Positions 25,011-34,116 of a stretch of 64,000 bases of DNA are shown piece by piece. The position numbers were made by a program, and so were the translations under genes. Location: the NCBI GenBank assembly GCA_022827625.1, contig JAJEIE010000023.1, forward strand, positions 1 to 64,000. The letters are read 5' to 3'. Positions within the stretch are counted from its first letter, which is position 1; each line of letters begins with the position of its first letter. Source of the stretch: Candidatus Poribacteria bacterium. GTDB taxonomy: Bacteria; Poribacteria; WGA-4E; WGA-3G. Under the pieces are notes generated by a model, which made no database searches, was not told where the DNA came from, and saw only the letters and a list, made by a program, of their open reading frames with translations.

Positions 25011-27959
25011 ATGAAAAAAATAGTAAAAAATACCACCTTATGTATAGCCTTAATTACATGCTTATGGAGTAATACAGTCGCGACACAAGTACTCGCAGCG
25101 GAGAAGTGGGAATCGAACATGAAAAAAGATTTCACAAAGGTGTTGCGAGAAAAAAGACGTCCGGCAGAGAAACATCGAGACCTTATCGGTAAATGGCAAA
25201 AGGAGGGACGACTTTCGCCGCTCCTGACGCTGTATGAGACAGAGAAGGAAAATCGGAAACCCGCTCCCGCGACAATCGACGCAGCGTTTTATTACGGTCT
25301 GGGCTATACACACGCACTGCACGCTACGGAGACAGGCGAAACGCTTGATCCTGCGATCACCTACTTAAAACATGCCGTTGAGATTGCACCGGATCTGTTT
25401 TGGGCACATTTCAATCTCGGTGGCATTTACCAACAGCAGGCAGAAAACGCGTCAGCACTTGCCGAATTTGAAATCTGTGTCCGTCTGAATCCGAACCACT
25501 ATCCCGCTCACTATCGCATGGGTGAGATTCACCTGGAACAGCAGAACTACGCCGCGGCACTCCAGGCTTTTGATACGGCACGGACGTTAAACTGGAAATG
25601 GGAATATCCACAATACGGTATCGGTTTGGTCCGATTCGCACAAGGCGATATAGACCGCGCACGAGAGACGTTTGAGAACCTCACGCAACGGAAGAAAAAG
25701 TTTGCACCCGCCTACTTCAAATTGGGGCAAGTCCTCGCTACTGAAGGGTTCTTTGATGATGCATTGGCAGAATACGCCAAGGGTGCCCAGTATGAGCCTT
25801 ACTCAGCCGAGGCGGTCTACGAACTCGCTGTGATTTTCGACGAAAGAGGCAACACGGAGGGTGCTATTAAGTTATACCAACGCACGCTTGAAATCGAGCC
25901 AAATCACGCGCAGGCACACCTCTCCCTTGGCGATAATCTCTACGCCGCTGACGATACCGCAACAGCACTACAGCACTACCAAAAGGCACTCTCCTTGATG
26001 CCGCATATCAAGGAGGATTTCTTTGAACCGCTTGAACCTTATTTCGCCGGGTTAATGTCAGCGGAGGAAGCAACACCCATTTTAGAGAAAGCGATGCTCG
26101 TCCTGCCTGACGATCCGCGTTCTTACTTCTATACAGCCAATCTCCAAGCAGACACAGGCAACGTCGAAGAAGCCATTCAGCACTACAAAAAGACGATTCA
26201 AATCATTGAAGCGGACGCAAGTTATTTGCAAATGGAACTCCCGTTGGGAAACTTCAATGATGTTTATTTCAAACTCGGTGAACTCTATCACCAGCAAGGC
26301 GATATAGATCAAGCCGTCGTCTACTTTAAACAGGCTTTGGTAGTAGACCCAGGATTAGCAAACAGATTCATCTCACAGGGACAACAGGCTTTCGAGGCAG
26401 GGCATTATCAAGCTGCGATTGAACCGCTAAACACACATCTGTTGTTGTTTCCAGAGGATGTAGGGGCTACCTATCTGTTAGGGCAAAGCTACGAGGCAAA
26501 CGGCAACACAGATGCCGCACTCGTCTTTTATGAACGCACACTGAGGTTGGATTCACAGCGACCGGATGTGCTTTTCAAAATGGTTCACATCTACCGAGGC
26601 CGCGAGGCACATCAACAAGCCGTTGATACGCTACAGAAAATTATTGAGATCGCACCTGACACCACTGAAGCACACTACCTATTGGCAATCTCTTATCTTA
26701 CTTTAGCAAAACCCGATGCTGCCTTATCGGCGTTTCTTGCAACTATTCAGTTGAATCCGGAAGATGTTGCAGCGCACTATCACGCCGCAATTCTGCTTGA
26801 ACAGCACGGCGAAATAGATGCAGCTATTGAACACTATGAAAAAACGATTGCACTCGATACGACCCTGATCGAAAATGACAGAGGACGGCATCTACAAAGT
26901 CCTTTGCCAAATATCGAAGCAACAGAAACGGAACCGTTTTTCCGTCTCGGGGCGATCTATCGCGCACGCAATGACGAAGACAACATTATCCGCGTCTACC
27001 AACCTGCGTTAGAAATTGAACCCGCACACCCCGAACTGCATCACCTGCTCGCGGTTATCTTTGAGAAACGGGACGATCGCGAGAACGCCATCCACCACTA
27101 TGGATTGGCGAATCAGTACAACCCCGAAAACTTCGAGTGGCACTACAGTTATGCGCGTCTCCTCGACCAGCACGCAGAAACATTGGGAGATGGCTATCAT
27201 ACATACGCAGAGATGGCTGTCAAGGAATATACCGCTACGATCGCTTTGAATTCAAACTATGCGGACGCTTATTTCTACCGGGGTCTCCTCACACTCCGCT
27301 ACAAGCAGATTGGCGATACACTCTATCGCTATAGCCAAATTTTAGAGGATTTCAAACAGGTCGCAGAACTGCAGCCGAGAAACCGTGAAGCAAACTACCA
27401 GATGGGTGTTCTTTATCTTGAGATCGACCGATACGAACCTGCGAAAAGGGTTTTTGAAAATATGCTTTCCTACGCCCCAGAACACAGAGGCATCCACATG
27501 TATTTAGGAGAAATCGCAGAGTGGGAACGGGCATGGAAAGAAGCAATCCAATACTACGAGGCGGAAGCTAAACGCATTGCGCAGCCAGCGAAGGAAGATG
27601 ATAAAATCGCGATAAAGACGTATCAACGCCTCGGCAATCTTTATTATGCCCACGCCTTAGATTATAATAGGGCAAAAGAGACGTTAGAAAAGGCACTCGC
27701 TTTAGATGAAACACATGTCCCGACGCTTCTTAACTACGCTAACAACCTCTTCAGCATGGATTTACTCGGTTCAGCGACGGAACAGTTTGAAAGGGTGATA
27801 CAACTCGAACCCCGTAACTTAACGGCAAACTATAACCTTGCATTGATGTACGAATATAGAGAAAAGTACGGGATGGCAAGAGAACAGTGGCAACGTTTCC
27901 TCGATCTGGATCCACCGGAACAGTGGAAGATTGAAGCAGAAAAGCACCTAAACCAATAG
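25011..27959 (+). CDS. Exported TPR-repeat protein
   Basis: 982 residues. A hydrophobic N-terminus (about 8-30, ending TQVLAAE) is a likely signal peptide. From about residue 95 to the end the sequence is almost continuous tetratricopeptide repeats, recognised by the W/Y-L-G-Y-A-F-A-P spacing. Examples are AHFNLGGIYQQQAE, AHYRMGEIHLEQQ, AHLSLGDNLYAADD, ATYLLGQSYEANG, AHYLLAISYLTL and ANYNLALMYEYRE. I estimate 18 or more repeats. It is a protein-protein interaction scaffold, possibly periplasmic; no enzymatic domain is seen. It lies between ribokinase and biotin ligase on the plus strand, and the biotin-ligase gene starts 5 bases after its stop. Confidence 0.88.
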   Translation: MKKIVKNTTLCIALITCLWSNTVATQVLAAEKWESNMKKDFTKVLREKRRPAEKHRDLIGKWQKEGRLSPLLTLYETEKENRKPAPATIDAAFYYGLGYTHALHATETGETLDPAITYLKHAVEIAPDLFWAHFNLGGIYQQQAENASALAEFEICVRLNPNHYPAHYRMGEIHLEQQNYAAALQAFDTARTLNWKWEYPQYGIGLVRFAQGDIDRARETFENLTQRKKKFAPAYFKLGQVLATEGFFDDALAEYAKGAQYEPYSAEAVYELAVIFDERGNTEGAIKLYQRTLEIEPNHAQAHLSLGDNLYAADDTATALQHYQKALSLMPHIKEDFFEPLEPYFAGLMSAEEATPILEKAMLVLPDDPRSYFYTANLQADTGNVEEAIQHYKKTIQIIEADASYLQMELPLGNFNDVYFKLGELYHQQGDIDQAVVYFKQALVVDPGLANRFISQGQQAFEAGHYQAAIEPLNTHLLLFPEDVGATYLLGQSYEANGNTDAALVFYERTLRLDSQRPDVLFKMVHIYRGREAHQQAVDTLQKIIEIAPDTTEAHYLLAISYLTLAKPDAALSAFLATIQLNPEDVAAHYHAAILLEQHGEIDAAIEHYEKTIALDTTLIENDRGRHLQSPLPNIEATETEPFFRLGAIYRARNDEDNIIRVYQPALEIEPAHPELHHLLAVIFEKRDDRENAIHHYGLANQYNPENFEWHYSYARLLDQHAETLGDGYHTYAEMAVKEYTATIALNSNYADAYFYRGLLTLRYKQIGDTLYRYSQILEDFKQVAELQPRNREANYQMGVLYLEIDRYEPAKRVFENMLSYAPEHRGIHMYLGEIAEWERAWKEAIQYYEAEAKRIAQPAKEDDKIAIKTYQRLGNLYYAHALDYNRAKETLEKALALDETHVPTLLNYANNLFSMDLLGSATEQFERVIQLEPRNLTANYNLALMYEYREKYGMAREQWQRFLDLDPPEQWKIEAEKHLNQ

Positions 27960-27964
27960 CGTCT

Positions 27965-28642
27965 ATGGACCTCAACTTCACAAAAGGGATACTTAAGACT
28001 TCATTTATCGGATGCAAGATTGAGCACCACGCACAAGTCGCTTCTACCAACGATATCGCCATTGCCCGTGGGAAAGCGGGTGCAGTAGAGGGAAGTGTCA
28101 TAATTGCAGAACACCAAACCGCTGGACGTGGAAGATACGGAAGGAGATGGGACGCGCCATCGGGAAAGTGCCTCCTCGTGTCCGTGGTCTTTAGGCATCG
28201 GTTGCTCCGCGGCCAAGTTGCGCTTCCCAATCTTATTGGCGCAATTGCAATCGCGCAGGCAATTCACACAACATACGAACTCGACGCTCGGATTAAAGCA
28301 CCCAACGATGTCCGTATCAAAAGAAAAAAAGTGGCAGGCGTGCTAACGGAACTCGTCTATGACAATCAGCGTCAACCTTTTTTTGTCTTAGGCTTCGGCG
28401 TGAATGTTAACAGCACTTTAGAAGATTTTCCATCCGAACTCCGTGAAACCGCAACCTCCGTGAGAATAGCGGCTGCCGACGTGAAAAATAAGGACGCTGA
28501 AATCTGCCGGACCTCACTGTTATGCACTATACTCCGCCAGTTGGAAAAGACCTACCTGCAACTAAAAGCCGGTGAGACGGATTTAATCATCAATCAGTTT
28601 GAGGCGTTACAGGAGACACCGCCAGATGAAAGTAATCATTAG
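27965..28642 (+). CDS. birA: Biotin--[acetyl-CoA-carboxylase] ligase
   Basis: 225 residues, the monofunctional type without the DNA-binding domain of E. coli BirA. Catalytic-core motifs: STNDIA (~29), the biotinyl-AMP loop GRGRYGRRW (~53-61), KAPNDV (~118, usually KWPND) and KKVAGVLTEL (~126-135) with the catalytic Lys. It attaches biotin to the carboxyl-carrier protein. The C-terminal SH3-like cap appears short. ATG begins 5 bases after the TPR gene stop, and the 3' end overlaps the DUF523 gene by 17 bases, so the three genes are probably translated from one message. Confidence 0.88.
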   Translation: MDLNFTKGILKTSFIGCKIEHHAQVASTNDIAIARGKAGAVEGSVIIAEHQTAGRGRYGRRWDAPSGKCLLVSVVFRHRLLRGQVALPNLIGAIAIAQAIHTTYELDARIKAPNDVRIKRKKVAGVLTELVYDNQRQPFFVLGFGVNVNSTLEDFPSELRETATSVRIAAADVKNKDAEICRTSLLCTILRQLEKTYLQLKAGETDLIINQFEALQETPPDESNH

Positions 28643-29063
28643 TGCTTGTCTTTTGGGTGTCCACTGCCGATACGACGGCGGTCATAGCCGAAACGAAACG
28701 GCTCTGCAGCACCAGAAAACCTATCAACTGATTCCTGTCTGTCCAGAGGAAGCAGGCGGTCTACCGACACCGCGACCACCCGCAGAAATTGTCGGAGGCG
28801 ACGGTACCGATGTCTTAGATGGCAAAGCAAAGGTTATGACTGCGGACGGCGTAGACGTAACGGAAGCCTATCTACGAGGGGCACGCCACGCCTTAGCGGT
28901 TGCCCAATCACACGATGCAACACAAGTAATCCTCAAAGCGAGAAGTCCGTCCTGTGGTTGCGGTAATATTTACGACGGCACTTTTTCGGGAACCCTCACG
29001 TCCGGTGACGGTGTAACCGCAGCACTCCTGAAACGGCACGGTATTACTGTGACTTCTATGTAG
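28626..29063 (+). CDS. DUF523 family protein
   Basis: 145 residues from ATG 28626; GGAGA sits about eleven bases upstream, within the birA gene. Conserved DUF523 signatures: the N-terminal ISACLLGVHCRYDGGH (~4-19), CPEEAGGLPTPRPPAEI (~39-55) and KARSPSCGCG (~108-117). Four Cys residues (in ACLLG, HCRY, SCGCG) plus CPEE could bind metal or an Fe-S cluster. Biochemical function is unknown; some homologues are fused to DUF1722. It overlaps birA by 17 bases and converges with trpC. Confidence 0.88.
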   Translation: MKVIISACLLGVHCRYDGGHSRNETALQHQKTYQLIPVCPEEAGGLPTPRPPAEIVGGDGTDVLDGKAKVMTADGVDVTEAYLRGARHALAVAQSHDATQVILKARSPSCGCGNIYDGTFSGTLTSGDGVTAALLKRHGITVTSM

Positions 29064-29072
29064 TTCCCATAT

Positions 29073-29879
29073 TCATGAGATTAAACATCTAACTTGTTGC
29101 CCAATATTAGGACTCCGCATCAACGACTCACCAACAAGCATCGCATGAACGTCAGCGTCCTTCAGTTTCTCAACATCTTCACGGGTATAAATGCCACTCT
29201 CACTCACCACGATCTTGTCCGCTGGAATAGCGTCCCGCAAACGGAACGTTGTGGCAAGGTCTGTATGAAACGTGCGTAAGTCTCGGTTATTTATCCCGAT
29301 AATTTGCGCATCTACATCCAATGCAACCGATAATTCCTCTCGTGTATGCACCTCAACCAGAGATGCCAACGACAGCGAATCGGCGATATCCATGAACGTC
29401 CTTAACCGTGCTGGTGTCAACGCCGCAACAATCAGTAAGATTGCATCTGCGCCAGCAACCCGCGCTTGGTAGATGTGATACGGATCAATCGTGAAATCTT
29501 TTCGGAGGAGCGGTACATCAACAACTTCCCGTATTGCGCGCAGATAGTCGAGTTCGCCTGCGAAGAAATGTTTATCTGTGAGTACGGAAATCGCAGCGGC
29601 ACCGTTTCCGACGTAGGTCTCAGCGATTGATACCGGATGGAAATCTTCGCGGATGATACCTTTACTCGGTGATTTCTTCTTCACCTCCGCGATAAGTCTG
29701 ACGGTCCCGCTACCCTTGATAGCACCGCTGAAATTTCGCGTCGGCGGGAGGTCCTTGACCTCTCCTTCCAACTCCCTAAGTGGTACTTCCGTCTGTTCCA
29801 CTGTCAACTCTTTTTGTTTATGCGTGATGATGGTGTCGAGTATCAATCTGTTAGCCTCTTTCTTTAACAGGTTAGTCAT
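29073..29879 (-). CDS. trpC: Indole-3-glycerol-phosphate synthase
   Basis: 268 residues from ATG at 29879, giving an eight-base overlap with the end of trpD; longer in-frame reading would run 120 bases into trpD. TIM-barrel enzyme of tryptophan synthesis converting CdRP to indoleglycerol phosphate. Motifs: AEVKKKSPSKGII (catalytic Lys), ISVLTDKHFFAG, LLRKDFTID (catalytic Lys), the late LVEVHTREEL, GINNRDL, and VVSESGI with the phosphate-binding segment AMLVGESLMR. It is translationally coupled to trpD. The rest of the trp operon is not in the window. Confidence 0.95.
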   Translation of the reverse strand: MTNLLKKEANRLILDTIITHKQKELTVEQTEVPLRELEGEVKDLPPTRNFSGAIKGSGTVRLIAEVKKKSPSKGIIREDFHPVSIAETYVGNGAAAISVLTDKHFFAGELDYLRAIREVVDVPLLRKDFTIDPYHIYQARVAGADAILLIVAALTPARLRTFMDIADSLSLASLVEVHTREELSVALDVDAQIIGINNRDLRTFHTDLATTFRLRDAIPADKIVVSESGIYTREDVEKLKDADVHAMLVGESLMRSPNIGQQVRCLIS

Positions 29880-30912
29880 TGGAAACTGTCTTGAGTCCTT
29901 CCAATTTCGCGAGTGCTGCACCAGAGTCAATAGATTCCGATGCCAGTTCAATCCCCGCCTCAAGGCTATCCACCTTTCCACTCGCGACAATCGCTGCACC
30001 AGCGTTTAGCACGACAATATCGCGTTTGGGTCCCTTTTCACCTTTTAGCATATTAACGATGATTTCAGCGTTCTCCTCCGGTGCGCCGCCCAAGAGTGCT
30101 TCAGGTGCTGCTCTCGGAATTCCGAGTGTCGTCGGATCAAGGGTATAGGTCTCGACAGTTCCGTTCCGAAGTTCCGAGACGCGCGAGGTTGTCGTTGTCG
30201 TGATGTCGTCCAAACCATCATCGCCACGCACGATAAATGCGTGCTGACATCCGAGATTGCGCAAGGCATTCGCGTGCGCCTCAGTTAACGCCGGCGCATA
30301 CACCCCAATCACCTGTGCCTGTGGTCCCGCAGGATTGGTTAGGGGTGCTATGGCATTGAAAATCGTACGAATCCCGATCTCCCGCCGCGGTCCGATGGCA
30401 TATTTCATCGCCCCATGAAGTATAGGTGCGAATAAGAAACCGACACCGACCTCGTCGATGCACCGCCCGACGTGTTCGGGACCGATCTCAATGTTCACGC
30501 CGAGTGCCATTAGCACATTCGCGCTCCCACTCTGCCGCGTTACACCCCGATTCCCGTGCTTCGCAACCGGCACGCCTGCGCCTGCAGTAACGATAGCAGA
30601 GGTCGTTGAGATATTGAAATGGTTCAAACCCGTACCGCCTGTACTACATGTATCAACAAGCCGTGGCACTTTCGGCGTGGCTTGCAAATCAGGCACATGC
30701 CGTGTCGGAACAGGGGTGGCTTTGGCACGCATCGCACGCGTCGCACCTGTAAGTTCCTCTATCGTCTCGCCTTTGAGCCGGAGCGCGGTCAGAAAACAGG
30801 CGATCTGCGCATCTGTCGTCTCACCTTCCATGATCTCATTCATCGTCTCGACCATCTCTGCTTCGGTTAAGGCATCGCCTTCCATAACCTTCTGAATTGC
30901 TTCACGAATCAC
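29872..30912 (-). CDS. trpD: Anthranilate phosphoribosyltransferase
   Basis: 346 residues from GTG at 30912, with GGAGG eight bases upstream. The N-terminal helical domain (MEGETTDAQIACFLTALRLKG) precedes the PRPP-binding loop, here CSTGGTG (~91-97; the usual form is GTGGDG). NISTTSAIVTAGAGVPVAKHGNRG follows in two conserved blocks, then GPRREIGIRTIFNAIAP and the Mg-binding GDDGLDD. It transfers phosphoribose to anthranilate. The loop variant STGGTGLNHFN is close to that of many bona fide TrpD proteins, so activity is expected. It is the upstream partner of trpC. Confidence 0.95.
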   Translation of the reverse strand: MIREAIQKVMEGDALTEAEMVETMNEIMEGETTDAQIACFLTALRLKGETIEELTGATRAMRAKATPVPTRHVPDLQATPKVPRLVDTCSTGGTGLNHFNISTTSAIVTAGAGVPVAKHGNRGVTRQSGSANVLMALGVNIEIGPEHVGRCIDEVGVGFLFAPILHGAMKYAIGPRREIGIRTIFNAIAPLTNPAGPQAQVIGVYAPALTEAHANALRNLGCQHAFIVRGDDGLDDITTTTTSRVSELRNGTVETYTLDPTTLGIPRAAPEALLGGAPEENAEIIVNMLKGEKGPKRDIVVLNAGAAIVASGKVDSLEAGIELASESIDSGAALAKLEGLKTVSND

Positions 30913-31068
30913 GCAATGTTCCTCCTAAAAATATTCTGCCCACAATTATAGCAGATGTCAACAGATATTTCAAGAACGACCGCTAAATCCAACCCACAGA
31001 AAACTTGTAATTTTTCCTCAGGTGATATAACATATCAAGGCACCGCTCACGTAAAAAGCAGCTCTCTT

Positions 31069-31092
31069 GTAGCACAAACTGTTAGTTTGTGG
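31069..31092. repeat. GTAGCACAAACTGTTAGTTTGTG repeat, single half-element
   Basis: The 23-base word contains the palindrome ACAAACT-GTT-AGTTTGT. It matches the right arm of the element at 36751-36806 and the left arm at 52184. Confidence 0.7.
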
Positions 31093-31150
31093 AATTTAGT
31101 ATATAATCCTTCAAACGAGCAACCTTGAAACCAGATTCACGTTTGTAAAG

Positions 31151-31648
31151 ATGATCCGAAAATATAAACCCAGTGACCTCCAGACGCTTCGACAGATTAC
31201 CGCTATCTGTTTTGAAAAAGTGTCTATAGATAAAAATATTGAAGACCGATTCGGACGTATCGGTGATATGAGCTGGCAAGAACGCAAAATGTCCCATATT
31301 GACGATGATGCAGCAGCAAACCCAGAGGGTGTCTTTGTAGCAGAAGTCGATGGTGAGATTGCTGGTTACATCACAACCCGAATTAACCACGAAACCCGGA
31401 TTGGTGGTATCCCGAACCTTGCTGTGCTGCCGAAATTTCAACGCCGTGGTCTCGGGCAGCAGTTGATTGAAAAAGCGTTAGCGTATTTACAGACAGAAGG
31501 GATGCTTTACGCCCGAATTGAGACGTTGGACCAGAATCCTGTAGGCACCAGTTTTTATCCCAACATGGGCTTTACGGAAGTTGCGAGGCAGATTCACTAT
31601 ATTCAACCGCTTAAAACAGGAACCGATACATCGGTTGATTCGTCGTAA
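31151..31648 (+). CDS. GNAT family N-acetyltransferase
   Basis: 165 residues. Typical small GNAT fold: an N-terminal MIRKYKPSDLQTLRQI, central strands GVFVAEVDGEIAGYI and ripples to the acetyl-CoA loop LPKFQRRGLGQQLIEKAL (Q/RxxGxG/A at ~96-102). The C-terminal YPNMGFTEVAR (~140-150) is motif B. It transfers an acetyl group to an amine or peptide N-terminus; the substrate is unknown. Its last 38 bases overlap the convergent membrane-protein gene. Confidence 0.88.
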   Translation: MIRKYKPSDLQTLRQITAICFEKVSIDKNIEDRFGRIGDMSWQERKMSHIDDDAAANPEGVFVAEVDGEIAGYITTRINHETRIGGIPNLAVLPKFQRRGLGQQLIEKALAYLQTEGMLYARIETLDQNPVGTSFYPNMGFTEVARQIHYIQPLKTGTDTSVDSS

Positions 31649-33587
31649 TTCCTATAATGCTCCAGATGCTACCGATGATGAATTCACCTAAGATGAGACC
31701 GAGGAAGAAAGGAATGAGTTTCCGATGTGCGCTCACACCGCCGTGCCGCAGGATAATCCATTTGATGACCGAACTCACTAAGATCGAAAACCAGAACACA
31801 TTCATAGACCAACTGCTGGAGATAGCGAACCCCGCTGGATGAAAGGGCCACCAGAAAAGCCGCATCCGCATTATCATTAGGAAACCAGTGATGAGGAAAC
31901 CGATACACATGGCGATAATCGCCGGTACATCTGGATTTCTCGGTGATGTCAACCAACTCTGGAGTCGGTTGAAGGGTCTCCCAGCAAACCAATCGCGCGC
32001 CCCTTCAACGTAAGAGATATGATAGAATGCCCAGAACGAGGCGAACGTCCCGATAACAATCGCAATACACATCGCAATTAGCAACCGTCGATTAGAAATT
32101 CCAGTTCGTTCCGCTAATTTAAACCCCTCTAAGATATGTGGCATCGGGTGTCCGCGATAGGCACGGTTAAAAAAGAACAGATACGCCATTATCGTCAAGT
32201 TGTGTGGGCCGAGGAGCCGCGTGCCAAAAATGCGGGGCATCATCTCATCGGGACCGATGAAGTGCAAGTCGTGGACAGGCGAACCGAGTTCTGCGCGCAT
32301 ACGGGTCACCGCCGTGGAGATCGCATAATAGATGCCGAAAAATACGAGGACTACCCAGATAGACATGCCGCCGGTTTTGCAGAAACCTACAATGAACGCA
32401 AAACTGACAACAAGCCCTAACACTGTTACACGATAAGACATCGGTTCGTCCGAGTCATCAACACTTCGATCATTCCTAAATAGCTTCCGCCCGACCTGTG
32501 CGAGGTGTTTCCGCGTCGCTATAATTGCAATAACAAACAGACCGAGATAGGCACCAAAAGACTGCTCATCGGTGAACGGGAAGTTCGGCATACCACGCAC
32601 CCCTAAAGCATCTCCAAAGACCCGTTCTGCCTTCCAGAAGAGATAGAAAAACCAACAAGAGAACGACAAATCAAGTGGAATAAAGAAAGCCATACCCACG
32701 GCGAACGGAAAGACGGCTATCGGGGTCCAACCGACTGCGCTCCACGGTTTCTGCGTAAAGAACGGACGTAAATCGTAGAGCCTGCCGCCGAGACTCGGCA
32801 CAGTCGGGTAGAGATGATGGAGTCCATTGAGTATATCAATCGCACCCGCAATCCCAAAACCGAGCCACATCATCTTATTTGTGAGCAAATTCGACCGACT
32901 TCCGATGCTCGTCAGTTCAAGCGGCAACTGGATAATAGGGTAACTGAGTTTCTCATGCTCTGTCCATTGCTTCCGAACAAGCGTATTGATACAGACCATC
33001 AGGAACACCATCGCGCAGAGGAAACCACCCCAGACGATCGTTGTCGTTAACCATCCTTGCACAGTCTCCCATTGGTAAAAGGTCGTCTCGCCACGATAAT
33101 ATTCCGTCAGAAAGGTGCGGTCTTTGACTGCCATCCAATCCGGGATATACCGATGAAACAGGTCTGCCCAGTCGTTCTCTGGCGTTGCGTACCAGAAGGC
33201 GTAGGGGATCATCGGGATTAGGACGCGGAGTACATCGTGCCCCGCCAGCGAGGACGCTATCGCTAACATGACGTAGATCGTCAACAACTCGCCTTGTCGC
33301 ATTGCGAGCCTGGGTGCGACTTGAACGAAAAAAAGATTAGCACTTGTGATGGCAAAGACGCAGAAGATAACGTTAAAGTAGAGGGAGATCGTCGTTGGAT
33401 AGCCCTGCCCGACCGAATCCAAAATCCAGTACATGTTTGGAACGATGAGGACGGTTCCGAGTAAGATCGCTCGCCATGAGGCACCAAACCTCGCGCTATT
33501 GAAGCGCGAAGTTTGATTTCGCTGGACATTTTGACTATTCTGTTGAAAGGGCAGTTTATGAGATTCTGAAGTCAATTCGCTTCTCAA
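31611..33587 (-). CDS. Polytopic membrane protein, DUF6785/DUF6784-like
   Basis: 658 residues with about 12-14 hydrophobic segments, starting after a polar head of ~35 residues. Sequence features I associate with the DUF6785/DUF6784 pair are present: FFVQVAPRLAMRQGELLTIYVM near 90-110, EHEKLSYPIIQLPLEL (~213-228) and, in the C-terminal part, GSPVHDLHFIGPDEMMPR plus YRGHPMPHILEGFKLAERTG. The overall look recalls the oligopeptide-transporter (OPT) fold, for which EKLSYP-type motifs are known, so a transporter role is inferred. The 3' end overlaps the convergent GNAT gene by 38 bases. The start at 33587 lies 17 bases after the Rpn-tail gene on the same strand. Confidence 0.75.
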   Translation of the reverse strand: MRSELTSESHKLPFQQNSQNVQRNQTSRFNSARFGASWRAILLGTVLIVPNMYWILDSVGQGYPTTISLYFNVIFCVFAITSANLFFVQVAPRLAMRQGELLTIYVMLAIASSLAGHDVLRVLIPMIPYAFWYATPENDWADLFHRYIPDWMAVKDRTFLTEYYRGETTFYQWETVQGWLTTTIVWGGFLCAMVFLMVCINTLVRKQWTEHEKLSYPIIQLPLELTSIGSRSNLLTNKMMWLGFGIAGAIDILNGLHHLYPTVPSLGGRLYDLRPFFTQKPWSAVGWTPIAVFPFAVGMAFFIPLDLSFSCWFFYLFWKAERVFGDALGVRGMPNFPFTDEQSFGAYLGLFVIAIIATRKHLAQVGRKLFRNDRSVDDSDEPMSYRVTVLGLVVSFAFIVGFCKTGGMSIWVVLVFFGIYYAISTAVTRMRAELGSPVHDLHFIGPDEMMPRIFGTRLLGPHNLTIMAYLFFFNRAYRGHPMPHILEGFKLAERTGISNRRLLIAMCIAIVIGTFASFWAFYHISYVEGARDWFAGRPFNRLQSWLTSPRNPDVPAIIAMCIGFLITGFLMIMRMRLFWWPFHPAGFAISSSWSMNVFWFSILVSSVIKWIILRHGGVSAHRKLIPFFLGLILGEFIIGSIWSIIGITTNQPMYRFLF

Positions 33588-33604
33588 ATTGCGTAGTGCT
33601 TTCT

Positions 33605-33976
33605 CTATTCAATTCCGCTTTCGTCTTCATGTAACATTTGCGCAAATGTTCCAAGGCTGTATGTTCGTAGTGCTTCACGACGCAATTCCTTGAGACGCTG
33701 CAACGTTTCAACACTTTCAAGAATTGGCTTTAATTCTCCCACGCCGCTGGCAGAAAATCGAAACTCCAGCGATTCAAGAATACCTTCAATGATGCTTTCT
33801 CGGGCACCTTGTTCAATGCCTTGTTCAATGCCCAGTTTTTTGAAGTATTGGACAACATCTGATTGCATTAGGATTTCCTCCGGGCTGCCTCGAACAATAT
33901 TTTTTACGACAGTATCATATTGCCCGCTCGGAAAAGCGGACGCGTCGGACTCAGGTTGTTCTATATTTTCTTCCAT
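33605..33976 (-). CDS. Small protein resembling the C-terminal tail of Rpn/PD-(D/E)XK transposase-like proteins
   Basis: 123 residues. After an acidic N-terminus, LGIEQGIEQGARESIIEGIL followed by a ~60-residue helical end (LKPILESVETLQRLKELRR, SLGTFAQML) matches the C-terminal region that follows the nuclease domain in Rpn-type recombination-promoting nucleases. No PD-(D/E)XK residues are present, so this is either a truncated copy or a stand-alone regulator. Its in-gene 12-bp repeats (33807-33830) are identical to one unit in the gene at 6885-7397. It lies 17 bases upstream of the membrane-protein gene, same strand. Confidence 0.65.
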   Translation of the reverse strand: MEENIEQPESDASAFPSGQYDTVVKNIVRGSPEEILMQSDVVQYFKKLGIEQGIEQGARESIIEGILESLEFRFSASGVGELKPILESVETLQRLKELRREALRTYSLGTFAQMLHEDESGIE

Positions 33977-34016
33977 ATTAAATTCTCACCAATTCACTTA
34001 GGAAAATGAAATTGCT

Positions 34017-34045
34017 TTGATTTTTTTCAGTATATCCCATATAAT
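34017..34045 (+). promoter_or_regulatory. Sigma70-type promoter for PhyH gene 2
   Basis: TTGATT (34017-34022), 17 bases, TATAAT (34040-34045), 71 bases before the ATG at 34117. Confidence 0.65.
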
Positions 34046-34116
34046 ATGTCCTACGATCAGGATCTCAATCAGTAGTAGATTGAAGCTCTCTCCAACATTA
34101 TCAAAGGATAAACCCT

